This document shows positions 18,582-28,409 of a stretch of 64,000 nt of DNA, piece after piece. The notes under the pieces were generated by a model. The model worked only from the letters and a program-made list of their open reading frames with translations. It was not told the origin of the DNA and did no database searches. The stretch is from Jatrophihabitans endophyticus. Lineage in GTDB: Bacteria; Actinomycetota; Actinomycetes; Mycobacteriales; Jatrophihabitantaceae. The stretch covers positions 310,001-374,000 of the forward strand of contig NZ_FQVU01000001.1 in assembly GCF_900129455.1 (NCBI RefSeq), read 5' to 3'. A program made the position numbers and the translations under genes. Numbering within the stretch: position 1 is the stretch's first letter; every line of letters starts with the position of its first letter.

Positions 18582-19891
18582 GCGCCGCACCTGCCGGCGC
18601 CCCGGGAGCCGACCGGTTGGCGGCGCTCGGCGGCACGCCCGCCGTCGCCCGCCGACTGCGTGCGGCCCACTGGCCGGTCGTCACCGACCTCGACCGCCGC
18701 GCGGTCCTCGACGTGCTCGACGGGCAGGCCCTCGTCTCGGACACCAACGGCGAGACCGCGGTCAGTCGGTTGGAGGACCGGTGGGCCCGGTTCTGCGAGG
18801 TGCCCGAGTGCGTGGCCGTGTCGAACGGCACGACCGCCCTCGCGACGGCGCTCGCGGCGCTCGGCATCGGCCCGGGCGACGAGGTCGTGGTGCCGTCGTT
18901 GAGCTTCGTCGCGACCGCGCTCGCCCCGCTGCACCAGATGGCCGTGCCGGTGTTCGCCGACGTCGACCCGGTGCACTTCACCCTGGACCCGGCCTCGGTC
19001 GCCGAGCAGATCACCGAACGCACCGCAGCGATCCTGCCCGTCCACCTGCACGGCCGTCCCGCCGACATGGACGCCCTGGGCGACCTCGCCCGCACCCACG
19101 GGTTGGCGGTCGTGGAGGACGCCGCGCAGGCCCACGGCGCGCTCTGGCGCGGGCGACGCACCGGCGCCCTCGGCGACGCCGCCGCCTTCAGCCTGCAGGT
19201 CACCAAGAACCTGCCGACCTGCGGCGAAGGCGGGCTGATCACGTTCGCGGACCCCGCGACGGCGGCCCAGGCCCGTCGCATCCGGCAGTTCGGCGAGGAC
19301 ATCGACCCGGGCCGCGAGCGGCGCTACCTGTCGCACCGCCTCGGCTGGAACCACAAGATGAACGCCGTCCAGGCGGCGTTCACGCTGTCCCAGCTCGACC
19401 GCTTCGCCGACTACGAGGCCGCCCGCCAGAGCCAGGTGACGCGCTTCCTCGATCGCATCGGCGAGCTCCCGGGCGTCCTCGTGCCGACCGCGCCGGCGGG
19501 CGGCTCGCACGCCTGGCACATCCTGCGGCTGCGCTTCGACCCCGCGGCGGCGGGCCTACCCGGATCGGCCGCGGCCGGCTACCGCAAGGCCCTGCACCGC
19601 CTGCTGCGCGCCGAGGGCGTACCCGTGTCGCGGTACCAGTTGCGTTCGCTGCCCCGGCAGGCCGCGATCGCCGACCGCGTCGGCTTCGGCGCCGGGTACC
19701 CCTGGGCGGCCGCCACCGCGGCCGAGCCCGCGCCGCGGACGGCGGTCGCGGACGCGATCATCGAGGACTCGCTGACCCTGCAGAAGCGACACCTCGCCCC
19801 CGACGCCGGACCGGCGCTCGACGCCTACGCCGACGGCTTCGCCAAGGTGTTCCGCAACCTCGACGTCGTGGCCCGGATGGCGCTCGCGTGA
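18578..19891 (+). CDS. DegT/DnrJ/EryC1-type PLP aminotransferase
   Basis: A 437-aa PLP enzyme of the DegT family (sugar and AHBA-type aminotransferases). Visible: cofactor phosphate loop SNGTTAL (82-88), [10 protein letters not shown] with Asp181 and the Schiff-base Lys210 in [15 protein letters not shown]. It lies directly upstream of the split transketolase and LysW genes. In DADH-type pathways the ketone made by the transketolase is aminated, and this enzyme fits that step. It would then stand in for LysJ, which is absent. GTG start overlaps the P450 stop. Confidence 0.92.
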   Translation: MSAAPAGAPGADRLAALGGTPAVARRLRAAHWPVVTDLDRRAVLDVLDGQALVSDTNGETAVSRLEDRWARFCEVPECVAVSNGTTALATALAALGIGPGDEVVVPSLSFVATALAPLHQMAVPVFADVDPVHFTLDPASVAEQITERTAAILPVHLHGRPADMDALGDLARTHGLAVVEDAAQAHGALWRGRRTGALGDAAAFSLQVTKNLPTCGEGGLITFADPATAAQARRIRQFGEDIDPGRERRYLSHRLGWNHKMNAVQAAFTLSQLDRFADYEAARQSQVTRFLDRIGELPGVLVPTAPAGGSHAWHILRLRFDPAAAGLPGSAAAGYRKALHRLLRAEGVPVSRYQLRSLPRQAAIADRVGFGAGYPWAAATAAEPAPRTAVADAIIEDSLTLQKRHLAPDAGPALDAYADGFAKVFRNLDVVARMALA

Positions 19892-20739
19892 ACGCCGCGT
19901 CGGTCGACACCCGCGAGCTGGCCGAGCGGATCCGCCATCACGTGGTCGACATGTGCGGCACCGGGCTCGGCGGGCACCTCGGCGGCGGACTGTCGATCGC
20001 CGACATCCTCGCCGTCCTCTACGGACAGGTGCTCGCGGTCCGTCCGGACCAGCCGGACTGGCCGGAGCGCGACCGCTTCATCCTGAGCAAGGGCCACGGT
20101 GCGTTGGGGCTGTACGCCGTGCTGGCGCTGCGCGGATTCCTGCCCGTCGAGGAGCTCGGCACGCTCGGCAGGGCCGGCAGTCGCCTCGGCGGGCACCCGA
20201 CCCGCCGTGTCCCGGGCGTCGAGTTCGCGACCGGGTCGCTCGGGCACGGCATCGCCCTGGGCCTCGGCACCGCCCTCGCGGCACGGCTGGCCGGTGGCCC
20301 GAGCCGCACGGTGGTGCTCGTCGGCGACGGCGAGCTCCAGGAAGGCTCCTGTTGGGAGGCCGCCGCCGCGGCGGCGGCGGTCGGCGCCGACACGCTCACC
20401 GTCGTCGTCGACGCCAACGGCCTGCAGCTCGGCCGGGCCGTGCCCGGGCCGGGGCGCCCCGGCGACCTGGCCGACCGGTGGCACGCGTCCGGGTGGGACG
20501 TCCAACAGGTCGACGGGCACGATCACGACAGCCTGGCCGCGGCCCTCACGGCGCCCACGACACCGCAGCAGCCACGCGCGATCGTCGCCGCCACCGCGAA
20601 GGGCTACGGACTGCCGTTCGTCGCCGGCCAGGTCAAGAGCCACTACGCGGCGCTGTCGCCCCGACTCCTCGCCCGCGCCCACGGGGTCCTCGACCGCGAG
20701 CACGATCCGCTCGCCCGGCGCGGGACGGCGACGCCGTGA
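19888..20739 (+). CDS. Transketolase N-terminal (thiamine diphosphate) subunit
   Basis: The 283-aa N-terminal half of a split transketolase. It contains the ThDP/metal region [14 protein letters not shown] with a downstream DANGLQ, plus GHLGGGLS and SKGHGALG. With the next gene it forms a whole enzyme that transfers a two-carbon ketol unit. In the LysW pathway of vazabitide the acceptor is the carrier-bound glutamate semialdehyde, giving a C7 chain. GTG start overlaps the aminotransferase stop. Confidence 0.93.
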   Translation: MNAASVDTRELAERIRHHVVDMCGTGLGGHLGGGLSIADILAVLYGQVLAVRPDQPDWPERDRFILSKGHGALGLYAVLALRGFLPVEELGTLGRAGSRLGGHPTRRVPGVEFATGSLGHGIALGLGTALAARLAGGPSRTVVLVGDGELQEGSCWEAAAAAAAVGADTLTVVVDANGLQLGRAVPGPGRPGDLADRWHASGWDVQQVDGHDHDSLAAALTAPTTPQQPRAIVAATAKGYGLPFVAGQVKSHYAALSPRLLARAHGVLDREHDPLARRGTATP

Positions 20740-21728
20740 CCGCCGCCGGGACCGCCGACACCACCGACACCACCGGGGCCGCCGCGCGAGCGGGGCGCGC
20801 GGCACGCGAGGTGTACCGGGACTGGTTGGTCGCCCGCCTCGTGGCCGACCAGCGAGCCGTGTGCCTCGACACCGACACCGGCCTGTTCACCGGCGTCGAC
20901 TGGGGTCCGGCAGCGGCCCGCTACGTCAACCTCGGCATCGCCGAGCAGTGCCTCGTCGGCACCGCCGCCGGCCTCGCCGCATCCGGCTACCGGGTCTACG
21001 CCAACACGATGGCTGCGTTCGCGGCCAGCCGCGCCGTCGAGATGGTCAAGGTCGACATCGCGCTGCACGGGCTGCCGGTGCGCATCGTCGCCACGCACTC
21101 CGGCCTGTCCGCGGGACACCTCGGGCCGACCCACCACGCACTCGAGGACCTCGCGGCGATGCGGTCGATGCCGGGCATGACGGTCGCCGTCCCCGCCGAC
21201 GAGGACGCCGTCGGCGCCCTGCTCGACGCGACCGCCGACGCACCCGGTCCGGTGTACCTGCGCCTCGGCCGCCATGCCGACCCCCCGCCGATCGCCGGCG
21301 GTCCAGCGGTCCGGCTCGGGTCGCTGCGTGAGCTCTCGATCGGATCGGACGCCCTCGTCGTCGCCACCGGGCCGCTCCCGGTCCGCTTCGCGGTCGACGC
21401 CGCACGGATCCTCGCGCAGGACGACGTCCGGGTGACCGTGGTCGACGCCCACACGGTCAAACCCTTCGACGTCGAGCGCCTGGTCGAGCTCGCCGCCGCG
21501 GTACCGCTCGTCGTCACCGTCGAGGAGCACTGGCGCACGGGTGGGCTCGGGTCGCTCGTCGCCGAGACGCTCGCCGAGCGGTGCCCGCGTCGGGTGGTGC
21601 GCATCGGCGTCCCGGACACGTTCGTCGCCGCCGTCGGCTCCCAGCAGGAGCTGCTGGCCGCGTCCGGGGTCTCGGCGGCCGCCGTCGTCGCAGCGGTGCG
21701 CGGTGCGGACGCCACCGGTATGTCATGA
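20736..21728 (+). CDS. Transketolase C-terminal (pyrimidine-binding) subunit
   Basis: A 330-aa protein with the pyrimidine-binding domain (NLGIAEQCLVGTAAGLA, with the catalytic glutamate of the IAEQ motif) and the C-terminal transketolase domain (TVVDAHTVKPFD, TVEEHW). The GTG at 20,736 overlaps the N-subunit stop; the longer reading frame upstream is only an out-of-frame overlap with that gene. Two-gene transketolases of this kind are common in secondary metabolism. Confidence 0.93.
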   Translation: MTAAGTADTTDTTGAAARAGRAAREVYRDWLVARLVADQRAVCLDTDTGLFTGVDWGPAAARYVNLGIAEQCLVGTAAGLAASGYRVYANTMAAFAASRAVEMVKVDIALHGLPVRIVATHSGLSAGHLGPTHHALEDLAAMRSMPGMTVAVPADEDAVGALLDATADAPGPVYLRLGRHADPPPIAGGPAVRLGSLRELSIGSDALVVATGPLPVRFAVDAARILAQDDVRVTVVDAHTVKPFDVERLVELAAAVPLVVTVEEHWRTGGLGSLVAETLAERCPRRVVRIGVPDTFVAAVGSQQELLAASGVSAAAVVAAVRGADATGMS

Positions 21729-21757
21729 TCACGGGCCGATCCGCGGCCACCGTTTCC

Positions 21758-21763
21758 GAGGAG
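21758..21763 (+). promoter_or_regulatory. Ribosome binding site that fixes the LysW start
   Basis: GAGGAG, six bases before the ATG at 21,770. An in-frame ATG at 21,725 overlaps the transketolase stop but would add 15 residues not seen in LysW proteins. The good Shine-Dalgarno favours the shorter protein and may allow higher carrier-protein expression. Confidence 0.75.
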
Positions 21764-21769
21764 ACCGTC

Positions 21770-21943
21770 ATGCCCGAGCCCCAGCCGTGTCCCGAGTGCG
21801 ATGCCGCCGTGGCGGTCGCCGACGACGTCCGGGTGCACGAGGTCATCGAGTGCCCCGAGTGCGCCGCCGAGCTCGAGGTCGCCGCGACCGACCCGGTCCT
21901 GCTCACCCTGGCGCCGGACGTGGAGGAGGACTGGGGCGAGTGA
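21770..21943 (+). CDS. lysW: LysW-type amino-group carrier protein
   Basis: An acidic 57-aa carrier. It has two CPEC knuckles (Cys7/Cys10 and Cys28/Cys31) that bind zinc and ends in EEDWGE, the hallmark tail of LysW. The gamma-carboxyl of the last glutamate is joined to the alpha-amino group of the substrate, protecting it and presenting it to the pathway enzymes. The neighbours LysX, LysY and LysK follow at once. The presence of a split transketolase and NRPS genes marks it as a secondary-metabolite carrier of the vazabitide/azinomycin type and not a primary lysine or arginine gene. Confidence 0.96.
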   Translation: MPEPQPCPECDAAVAVADDVRVHEVIECPECAAELEVAATDPVLLTLAPDVEEDWGE

Positions 21944-22812
21944 CCCGCGGCTTCCTCGGGTCGGACCGCGTCGCCCTCGTGGCCTCGCGGGTCCGGCGGG
22001 AGGAGAAGGCGCTGCTCGCGGCGCTGGAACGTCGCGTCGACACCGTCGCGGTGATCGACGCGAGGACCGTGCAGGTCGAGGTCGGGGGTGCCGCTCCCGG
22101 CTTCGACGTCGTCGTCAACCGCGAGATCGCCTGGACGCGCGCCCGGTACCTCGCCGATGCCTGGGAGAGCGCGGGTGTCCGGGTCCTGAACCCGGCCCGC
22201 ACGACGACGGTCTGCGGCAACAAGTGGGCGACGGCGCAGGCGTTGCGAACCGCCGGCGTCCCGACTCCCGCCACTCGCCTCGCCCTCACCCCCGAAGCAG
22301 CCCTGGACGCGGCGGACGAGCTCGGGTACCCGGTGGTCGTCAAGCCCCTCGTCGGGTCGTGGGGTCGACTGGTCGCCGTTCTGCGCGACCCGATCGTCGC
22401 CTCGACCGTCCTCGACCACGTCGCGGCGCTGCCGGCGCCGGAGGCCCACATCGTCCTGCTGCAGCAGTTCGTCGACAAGCCCGGCCGTGACATCCGCGTC
22501 CTGGTCGCCGGCGGGCGGGCCGTCGCGGCCAGCTACCGCTACAGCGAGGCCGACCGCACCAACGTCGGCCGTGGCGGCCGGGTCGAGCCCTGCCCGCTGG
22601 ACGATGCGCTTGCCCGGCTCGCGGTGGCCGCTGCCGCCGCCGTGGCCGCCGACCTCGCCGGCGTCGACATCGTCGAAGGGCCTGACGGCGAACGGCTCGT
22701 GCTCGAGGTCAACGACCGCGTCGAGTTCGCCGGCCTGCAGGGCGTCGTCGACCTCGACCTCGGCGAGCAGATCATCGCCCACCTCGACGACGCCCCCCGG
22801 GCCGTGTCGTGA
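21940..22812 (+). CDS. lysX: LysX-type ATP-grasp ligase (amino acid to LysW)
   Basis: A 290-aa RimK/LysX-family ATP-grasp protein. It ligates the LysW C-terminal glutamate to the alpha-amino group of the substrate. Features: VVNREIAWTRARYLA, the ATP-binding lysine segment YPVVVKPLVGSWGR and the metal-binding end LEVNDRVEFAGLQG. I cannot tell glutamate from aminoadipate preference by eye; glutamate is expected if the product is a C7 DADH. GTG overlaps the LysW stop (GTGA), so the carrier and its ligase are coupled. Confidence 0.93.
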   Translation: MTRGFLGSDRVALVASRVRREEKALLAALERRVDTVAVIDARTVQVEVGGAAPGFDVVVNREIAWTRARYLADAWESAGVRVLNPARTTTVCGNKWATAQALRTAGVPTPATRLALTPEAALDAADELGYPVVVKPLVGSWGRLVAVLRDPIVASTVLDHVAALPAPEAHIVLLQQFVDKPGRDIRVLVAGGRAVAASYRYSEADRTNVGRGGRVEPCPLDDALARLAVAAAAAVAADLAGVDIVEGPDGERLVLEVNDRVEFAGLQGVVDLDLGEQIIAHLDDAPRAVS

Positions 22813-23846
22813 GCGACGGACGCGTGCGCGCGGCGGTGCTCGGCGGCGCCGGCTACATCGGCGGCGAGCTCGTCCGTCTGCTGGTGGGCCACCCCCACGT
22901 GCAGCTGGCCACCGTCACCTCCACCCGGCTCGGTGGCCGGCGCGTCGACTCGGTGCACCCCAACCTGCGCGGCGCCACGGATCTCACCTTCACCGCGCCG
23001 GCCGACCTGGGCCGGCACGACGTCGTCCTCGTCGCCACGCCGCACCTGCGCGACGCGGCCGAGATGGCCGGTGTCCTCGAGCGGGCGGCTGTCGTCATCG
23101 ACCTCACGGCCGACCACCGGCTCACCGACCCGGCCGCGTACGTGCGCCACTACGGGACCGAGCATCCCGCACCCGACCTGCTGGGTACGTTCTGCCGCGG
23201 CCTGCCCGAGAGCCACCGTGAGCAGCTGCGCACCGCCGACCGGGTCAGCGTGCCCGGCTGCATGGCCACCGCGGCGATCCTCGCGCTCGGCCCGCTCGTC
23301 GCCGACGGCCTCGTCGACGGCACGCTCTCGGTCGATGCCAGGACCGGTTCGAGCGGCTCGGGTGCCACCTCGGGCGATGCCGGCCGGCACGCCGAACGCG
23401 CCGGGACGATGCGGGTGTTCGCACCGGCCGGCCATCGGCACGCCGCCGAGATCGAACAGGCCCTCGGGCACCAGGTGGCCATGAGCGCGACGGGGGTGGA
23501 GGCGGTGCGCGGCGTCCAGGTGCTGTGCCGCGCCGCCACGCGTGCTCCGGTGACCGAACGGGACCTGCGGGCGAGCTACCGGCGGCACTACGCCGCCGAG
23601 CCGTTCGTGCGCGTCGTCGCCCGCTCCCGGGGGCTCTACCGCCAGCCGGAGCCCAAGATCCTGTCCGGTTCGAACTTCTGCGACGTAGGGTTCGCGGCCC
23701 TGCCCGAGCTGGATATAGTCGTCGCCATCGCGGCGCTGGACAACCTGATGAAGGGCGGCGCCGGCAACGCAGTGCAGTGCATGAACATCCGATTCGGATG
23801 GCCGGAGACGTCGGGCCTGGAGTTCCTGGGATTGCACCCGGTGTGA
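22809..23846 (+). CDS. lysY: LysY-type acyl-phosphate reductase
   Basis: A 345-aa protein of the N-acetyl-gamma-glutamyl-phosphate reductase family. It reduces the LysW-bound acyl phosphate made by the LysZ-like kinase to the semialdehyde. Visible: NADP loop VLGGAGYIGGE (10-20), catalytic Cys151 in SVPGCMATA and GHRHAAEIEQ carrying the active-site histidine. GTG overlaps the LysX stop. A 43-bp gap follows before the LysK-like gene. Confidence 0.94.
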   Translation: MSDGRVRAAVLGGAGYIGGELVRLLVGHPHVQLATVTSTRLGGRRVDSVHPNLRGATDLTFTAPADLGRHDVVLVATPHLRDAAEMAGVLERAAVVIDLTADHRLTDPAAYVRHYGTEHPAPDLLGTFCRGLPESHREQLRTADRVSVPGCMATAAILALGPLVADGLVDGTLSVDARTGSSGSGATSGDAGRHAERAGTMRVFAPAGHRHAAEIEQALGHQVAMSATGVEAVRGVQVLCRAATRAPVTERDLRASYRRHYAAEPFVRVVARSRGLYRQPEPKILSGSNFCDVGFAALPELDIVVAIAALDNLMKGGAGNAVQCMNIRFGWPETSGLEFLGLHPV

Positions 23847-23889
23847 GGACCCGACGTGAGGGGTCCGATAGGCGAGGGACGGTGCAGAC

Positions 23890-25014
23890 GTGACTCCGCG
23901 GCGAGCCGACGTCCCCCGCGCCGACCCCGTCGACGACGCGTACGCCGCCGCCCTGCTCAAGTCCATGGTCGCCATCCCCTCGCCGTCCTTCGGCGAGGCC
24001 GCGCTGGCCCTGCACCTGCTCGCGGAGACCCGCGCGCAGGGCTTCACCTCGCACCTCGACGCGATGGGCAATTTGGTCGCCGTGACCGGTCGCGGCGACG
24101 GGCCGACGATCATGCTGCTGGGCCACATGGACACCGTGGCCGGCAGCCCGCCGGTCCGGATGTCCGACCGGTGCCTGTGGGGCCGCGGCAGCGTCGACGC
24201 GAAAGGGGCGCTCGCCGCGTTCCTGTGCACCGCGCGCGGGCTGCAGGACCTGCCCGCCCGCATCGTCGTCGTCGGGGCGGTCGAGGAGGAGACCCCCGGC
24301 TCCCGGGGCGCCGTCCACGTCCGGGACACGATGCCGCCGCCGGACTACCTCGTCGTCGGCGAGCCGAGCGGATGGTCCTCGGTCGTGCTGGGGTACAAGG
24401 GCAAGCTCGACCTCACCTACCGCGTCACGACACCGGCGACGCACTCGAGCAATCCGGCGGCGAAGGCCGGCGAGCTCGCGGCCGAGTTCTGGTTCGTGCT
24501 GCGCGAGCTCCTCGGCCCCGACTCCTCGCACACGCGTTTCGACCGGCCCGGCGGAACCCTGCTCTCGCTCGAGGCGACGATGACGCACGCGCGCGCCGAC
24601 ATCTGCGTGCGCACGCCGCCCGGCTTCGACGTGCCGGCGCTGCTGCTGGAGCTCGAACGGCGCTGCCCGGAGGGCACGGTCACCGTCCGCAACCAGGTGG
24701 CCGCCCACCGGGTCAATCGCACCGGCCCGGTCGCGACCGCCCTGTCCCGGGCCATCATCGACCACGGCGGCACCCCCCGGGCGCGGGTGAAGACCGCGAC
24801 GTCGGACCTCAACACCGTCGCCGTGCGCTGGCAGCTGCCGATGGCGGTCTACGGCCCCGGCGACAGCGCGCTCGATCACAGCGACGACGAGCACATCGAG
24901 CTCGACGACTACTTCCGCAGCATCGCGGTCCTGCACGACGCGCTCACCGCCCTGGCCACGGCACCGCGTCCGACGTCGGCATCGCTCGCCGCGCTGACGG
25001 ACAGCACCGGATGA
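23890..25014 (+). CDS. lysK: LysK-type carboxypeptidase releasing the product from LysW
   Basis: A 374-aa M20-family metallohydrolase that cleaves the finished amino acid from the LysW glutamate. Metal and catalytic positions are visible: LGHMDTV (His79, Asp81), RGSVDAKG (Asp103) and VEEETPGSRG (Glu132-134). GTG start after a 43-bp gap containing gaggg. It ends in the ATG of the next NRPS module, so release of the building block and its use are in one transcript. Confidence 0.93.
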   Translation: MTPRRADVPRADPVDDAYAAALLKSMVAIPSPSFGEAALALHLLAETRAQGFTSHLDAMGNLVAVTGRGDGPTIMLLGHMDTVAGSPPVRMSDRCLWGRGSVDAKGALAAFLCTARGLQDLPARIVVVGAVEEETPGSRGAVHVRDTMPPPDYLVVGEPSGWSSVVLGYKGKLDLTYRVTTPATHSSNPAAKAGELAAEFWFVLRELLGPDSSHTRFDRPGGTLLSLEATMTHARADICVRTPPGFDVPALLLELERRCPEGTVTVRNQVAAHRVNRTGPVATALSRAIIDHGGTPRARVKTATSDLNTVAVRWQLPMAVYGPGDSALDHSDDEHIELDDYFRSIAVLHDALTALATAPRPTSASLAALTDSTG

Positions 25015-28000
25015 CCGCCGGCCCCGGACCCGGCCCCGCCCCGACGCCGACTGCGGCCGACGCGCGCAGCCGACTGGCGGCGATGACCCCGGAGCAACGG
25101 GCGCAGCTCGCCGACGAGCTACGGCGCCGCCGCGGCGAGCCCCGCCCGCGCGGCACGGGCCTGCGGGCGCACGACTGGCCGGAGACCGGGGCGTCGGCAC
25201 CGGCGACCCCGCAGCAGCGGCGGATCTGGCTGGAGCAGCAGCTGGCGCCCGAGTCCACCGCGTACGTCCTGCCGGCGCTCGTCACGATCGCCGACACCGT
25301 CGACGTCGACCGGCTGGCCGCGGCCCTGCACACGGTCTCGCTGCGGCACGCCGCCCTGCGCACCACCGTCGCGCTGCGCGCGGACGGCGAGCTCGAGCAG
25401 CGGGTCGACGCGGCTCCCCTGCGCCTGGAGCGGCGGACCATCCGGCCGGGCGACCTCGACGACGAGGTGGCCACCCGGATCGCCGTGCCCTTCGATCTCG
25501 CCGTCGAGGCGCCGGCGCGCGCAGTCCTCTTCGAGTCCCCCGGGCCGTCCGGGCGCCCGGGCGAGCGACACCTCCTGCTGACACTGCACCACGTCGCGGT
25601 CGACGGCTGGTCGCTCGGCCTACTCGTCGACGACGTGTCCGCTGCCTATGCCGGCACGAGCCGCGCGGCGCCGCTGCAGTACCTCGACCATGCGCTCGAC
25701 CGGGCCGCGAACCCTCCTTCCCCCGGCGGCGCCGCCCCGACCGACCCGCTGGCCGGTGCGGAGGCGCTGCCCTGGGACTCGCCCGGCGGCGCGCCCCGTC
25801 GGGCCGTCGTCCGGCACGTCGAGCTGCCCCCGGACCTGCTGGCCGCGCTGCACGCGGTCGAGCGCGGCGGCGGCCACACCCACTACGTCTCACTGGCCGC
25901 CGCGGTCGCGCTCGTGATCGCGCGCTGGTCGGGGCGCGACGACCTCGTGCTGGGCATGCCGGTGGCCAATCGCGACTCCCCCGACCGCGAGGGCATCGTC
26001 GGCCTGTTCATGGACAACCGCGCCGTGCGGGTGCGCACCACGAGCCGCACCGTGCGGGAGTTCCTGCTCGCCGTCCAGACGGTCGTGCTCGGCGAGCTGG
26101 CCCGGGACGCGACGCCCGCCGGCGCGCCCGATCCGACGGCGCTCGTCCGCGCCCTCGTCTCGCTGCGCAACGTCGACGTGCCGACGCTCGTCCTCGGCGA
26201 CGCGACGTGTCCGGTGCGGCAGCTGCCGACCGGGCAGGCGCAGGTGCCCTTCCTGCTGGAGGTCGTCCCCCGCGCCGACGGCGGGGCCGACGGGTGGTTG
26301 GAGCTGGAGACGGCGGCGCTCGGCCCGGGTCTCGAGCCCGATCGCGTCGCCGCCGCGATCGTCCACACCCTCGAACTGCTGGCCGACCCGGCCACCGGCA
26401 GCGTGCGGCTCGCCGACCTCGACGTCCTGGACGCCGAGCACGCCCGGCTGGTCACCACGACGTTCCCCGGGATCGACGCGACCGGCGACCCCGGACCGGC
26501 GACCGTGCTCACGGCGTGGGCCGCACGGGTCGCCCACGAGCCCGACGCGGTCGTCGTCCTGGACGACGCCGCCGGCAGCGAGCACACCGTCGCCGAACTG
26601 GAGCGCTGGTCGCGGTCCCTGGCCGCCGGCCTGCGCCGCCACGGTGCGGGCGCCGGCACGCTCGTCGGCGTCGCGGTCGACCGCGGCCCGCTGCTGCTCG
26701 CCGTGCTGCTCGCCGTGCTGCGCACCGGCGCCGGGTACGTCCCGGTGGACCCCACCCTGCCGCCGGCCCGGCGGGCGCAGGTCGTGACCGATGCGGCACC
26801 GCTGCTCGTCGTCGGGGAGGGGCCGGCCGCGGCCAGCCTCCCGGTCCCGGTCGTCGCTCCCGGCGCGCTCGTCGACGAGCCCTCCCCCGCCGGCGCGGAC
26901 GTCGAGGTGCCCCCGGGGGCCGCCGACGTCGCGTACGTGCTCTACACGTCGGGATCGACCGGCCGGCCCAAGGGCGTCGCGGTCGCACACGGGGCGATCG
27001 CCAACCGCGTCGCCCGGATGGTCGCCGCCGACGGCCTGGACCGCGCCGGCGAGCGCATCCTGCAGAAGACCTCGACCTCGTTCGACCCGTCGCTCACCGA
27101 GATGCTCGCGGGCCTCACCGGCAGGGGCACGATCGTCGTCGCCGCCCCGGGCCGGCACGGCGACCCGGCCTACCTGCTCGACGTCGTCGCCCGCCGCTCG
27201 GTGACCAGCTTCGACGTCGTGCCCTCGATGCTCTCGGTCCTCGTCGAGCACCGCGCGTTCGGGTCCGCGCTGGCCGGGGTGCGCCAGCTGTACTGCGGCG
27301 GCGAGGAGCTGGCACCGGACCTCGTCGCCCGCGTGCACGCCGCGCTCCCACACCTGCGTCTCGTCAACCTGTACGGCCCGACCGAGGCGGCGGTCGACGC
27401 CACGGCCCAGCTCGTCGAGCCGGGGGCCGGCCGGGTGCCGATCGGTCGGCCGATCCCGGGTACGTCCGCGTGGGTGCTCGATGCCACGCGGCGCCCCTGC
27501 CCGATCGGGGTCGACGGCGAGATCTACCTCGGCGGCCGGCAGTTGGCCCAGGGCTACCTCGGTCGCCCGGGTCTCACCGCCGCGGCGTTCGTGCCGTCGC
27601 CGTTCGAGGTCGGCCGGCGCGTCTACGCCACGGGCGACCGCGCACGGTGGGCGGCCGACGGCACCCTCGAGTTCCGCGGCCGGGTCGACGACCAGGTCAA
27701 GATCCGCGGCGTGCGGGTCGAGCCGGGCGAGGTCGAGAGCGCCCTGCGTCGCCATCCACTCGTCGGCGACGCCGCGGTGATCGTCAGCCCGGGTCCCGCA
27801 CTCGCCGCGTACGTCACCGCCGCGACCGTCGAGCCGCCGACCGTCGAGCCGCCGACCGTCGAGCCGCCGACCGACGCGGTGCCGGGTTCGCCCCCGGCGG
27901 GCCTGGCCGAGTCCCTGCCGGCCCGGCTGCGCACGGACCTGGCCCGTGATCTGCCGCCGGCCATGGTCCCCGACGGCATCGTCGTCCTCGACGCCCTGCC

Positions 28001-28409
28001 GGTCGGCTCGTCGGGCAAGGTCGACCGCGCGGCGCTGCGGGCCCTCACCCCTTCCCCGTCGCCGGCCGGCGACGGCGTCGCGCCGGCGGACGACCTCGAG
28101 ACCGTGCTCTGCTCGATCTGGTCGGCCGCGATCGGCCACGAGATCGCCGACGTGACGGCCGAGTTCTTCGAGGTCGGGGGCCACTCGCTGGCCGCACTGC
28201 GCATCCTCGGCCAGGTGCAGGAGCTGCTGCGCATCGACCTCACCGTCGCCGAGGTCCTGACCACGCCGACGATCCGCAGCACCGCCGCGGTCCTGCGAGA
28301 ACGCGGTGCCGAGCGCGGCGTCGACGCCGACGCGGTCGCCTCCGTGGTCCGCCGGGTGATGTCGATGGACGCCGAATCGGTCGCCGCCGCGCTGCGGACC
28401 GGCGCCTGA
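25011..28409 (+). CDS. NRPS module C-A-T, substrate unassigned
   Basis: A 1,132-aa module. Domains: condensation (about 60-440, HHVAVDGWS, His193/194, Asp198), adenylation (about 480-970, A3 YTSGSTGRPKG, A5 LYGPTE) and carrier (GGHS, Ser1059). Specificity residues read D-P-T-D-Y-G-L-V-D-K, which I cannot assign; the directly upstream LysK makes the carrier-pathway amino acid a fair guess. Odd feature: a TVEPP repeat in the small C-terminal adenylation subdomain. ATG overlaps the LysK stop; the stop overlaps the next start as TGATG. Confidence 0.93.
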   Translation: MTAGPGPGPAPTPTAADARSRLAAMTPEQRAQLADELRRRRGEPRPRGTGLRAHDWPETGASAPATPQQRRIWLEQQLAPESTAYVLPALVTIADTVDVDRLAAALHTVSLRHAALRTTVALRADGELEQRVDAAPLRLERRTIRPGDLDDEVATRIAVPFDLAVEAPARAVLFESPGPSGRPGERHLLLTLHHVAVDGWSLGLLVDDVSAAYAGTSRAAPLQYLDHALDRAANPPSPGGAAPTDPLAGAEALPWDSPGGAPRRAVVRHVELPPDLLAALHAVERGGGHTHYVSLAAAVALVIARWSGRDDLVLGMPVANRDSPDREGIVGLFMDNRAVRVRTTSRTVREFLLAVQTVVLGELARDATPAGAPDPTALVRALVSLRNVDVPTLVLGDATCPVRQLPTGQAQVPFLLEVVPRADGGADGWLELETAALGPGLEPDRVAAAIVHTLELLADPATGSVRLADLDVLDAEHARLVTTTFPGIDATGDPGPATVLTAWAARVAHEPDAVVVLDDAAGSEHTVAELERWSRSLAAGLRRHGAGAGTLVGVAVDRGPLLLAVLLAVLRTGAGYVPVDPTLPPARRAQVVTDAAPLLVVGEGPAAASLPVPVVAPGALVDEPSPAGADVEVPPGAADVAYVLYTSGSTGRPKGVAVAHGAIANRVARMVAADGLDRAGERILQKTSTSFDPSLTEMLAGLTGRGTIVVAAPGRHGDPAYLLDVVARRSVTSFDVVPSMLSVLVEHRAFGSALAGVRQLYCGGEELAPDLVARVHAALPHLRLVNLYGPTEAAVDATAQLVEPGAGRVPIGRPIPGTSAWVLDATRRPCPIGVDGEIYLGGRQLAQGYLGRPGLTAAAFVPSPFEVGRRVYATGDRARWAADGTLEFRGRVDDQVKIRGVRVEPGEVESALRRHPLVGDAAVIVSPGPALAAYVTAATVEPPTVEPPTVEPPTDAVPGSPPAGLAESLPARLRTDLARDLPPAMVPDGIVVLDALPVGSSGKVDRAALRALTPSPSPAGDGVAPADDLETVLCSIWSAAIGHEIADVTAEFFEVGGHSLAALRILGQVQELLRIDLTVAEVLTTPTIRSTAAVLRERGAERGVDADAVASVVRRVMSMDAESVAAALRTGA
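27825..27869 (+). repeat. In-frame 15-bp tandem repeat (TVEPP)x3
   Basis: Three perfect copies of accgtcgagccgccg followed by a partial fourth. It encodes TVEPP three times in the small adenylation subdomain of the NRPS at 25,011-28,409. It is a different unit from the array at 5,571 but has the same 15-bp length. Confidence 0.95.

Noticed and set aside
21770-25014. Primary lysine or arginine biosynthesis via LysW
   Set aside because: LysJ and the aminoadipate genes are absent; instead a transketolase and DegT aminotransferase are present and the genes are co-transcribed with NRPS modules.
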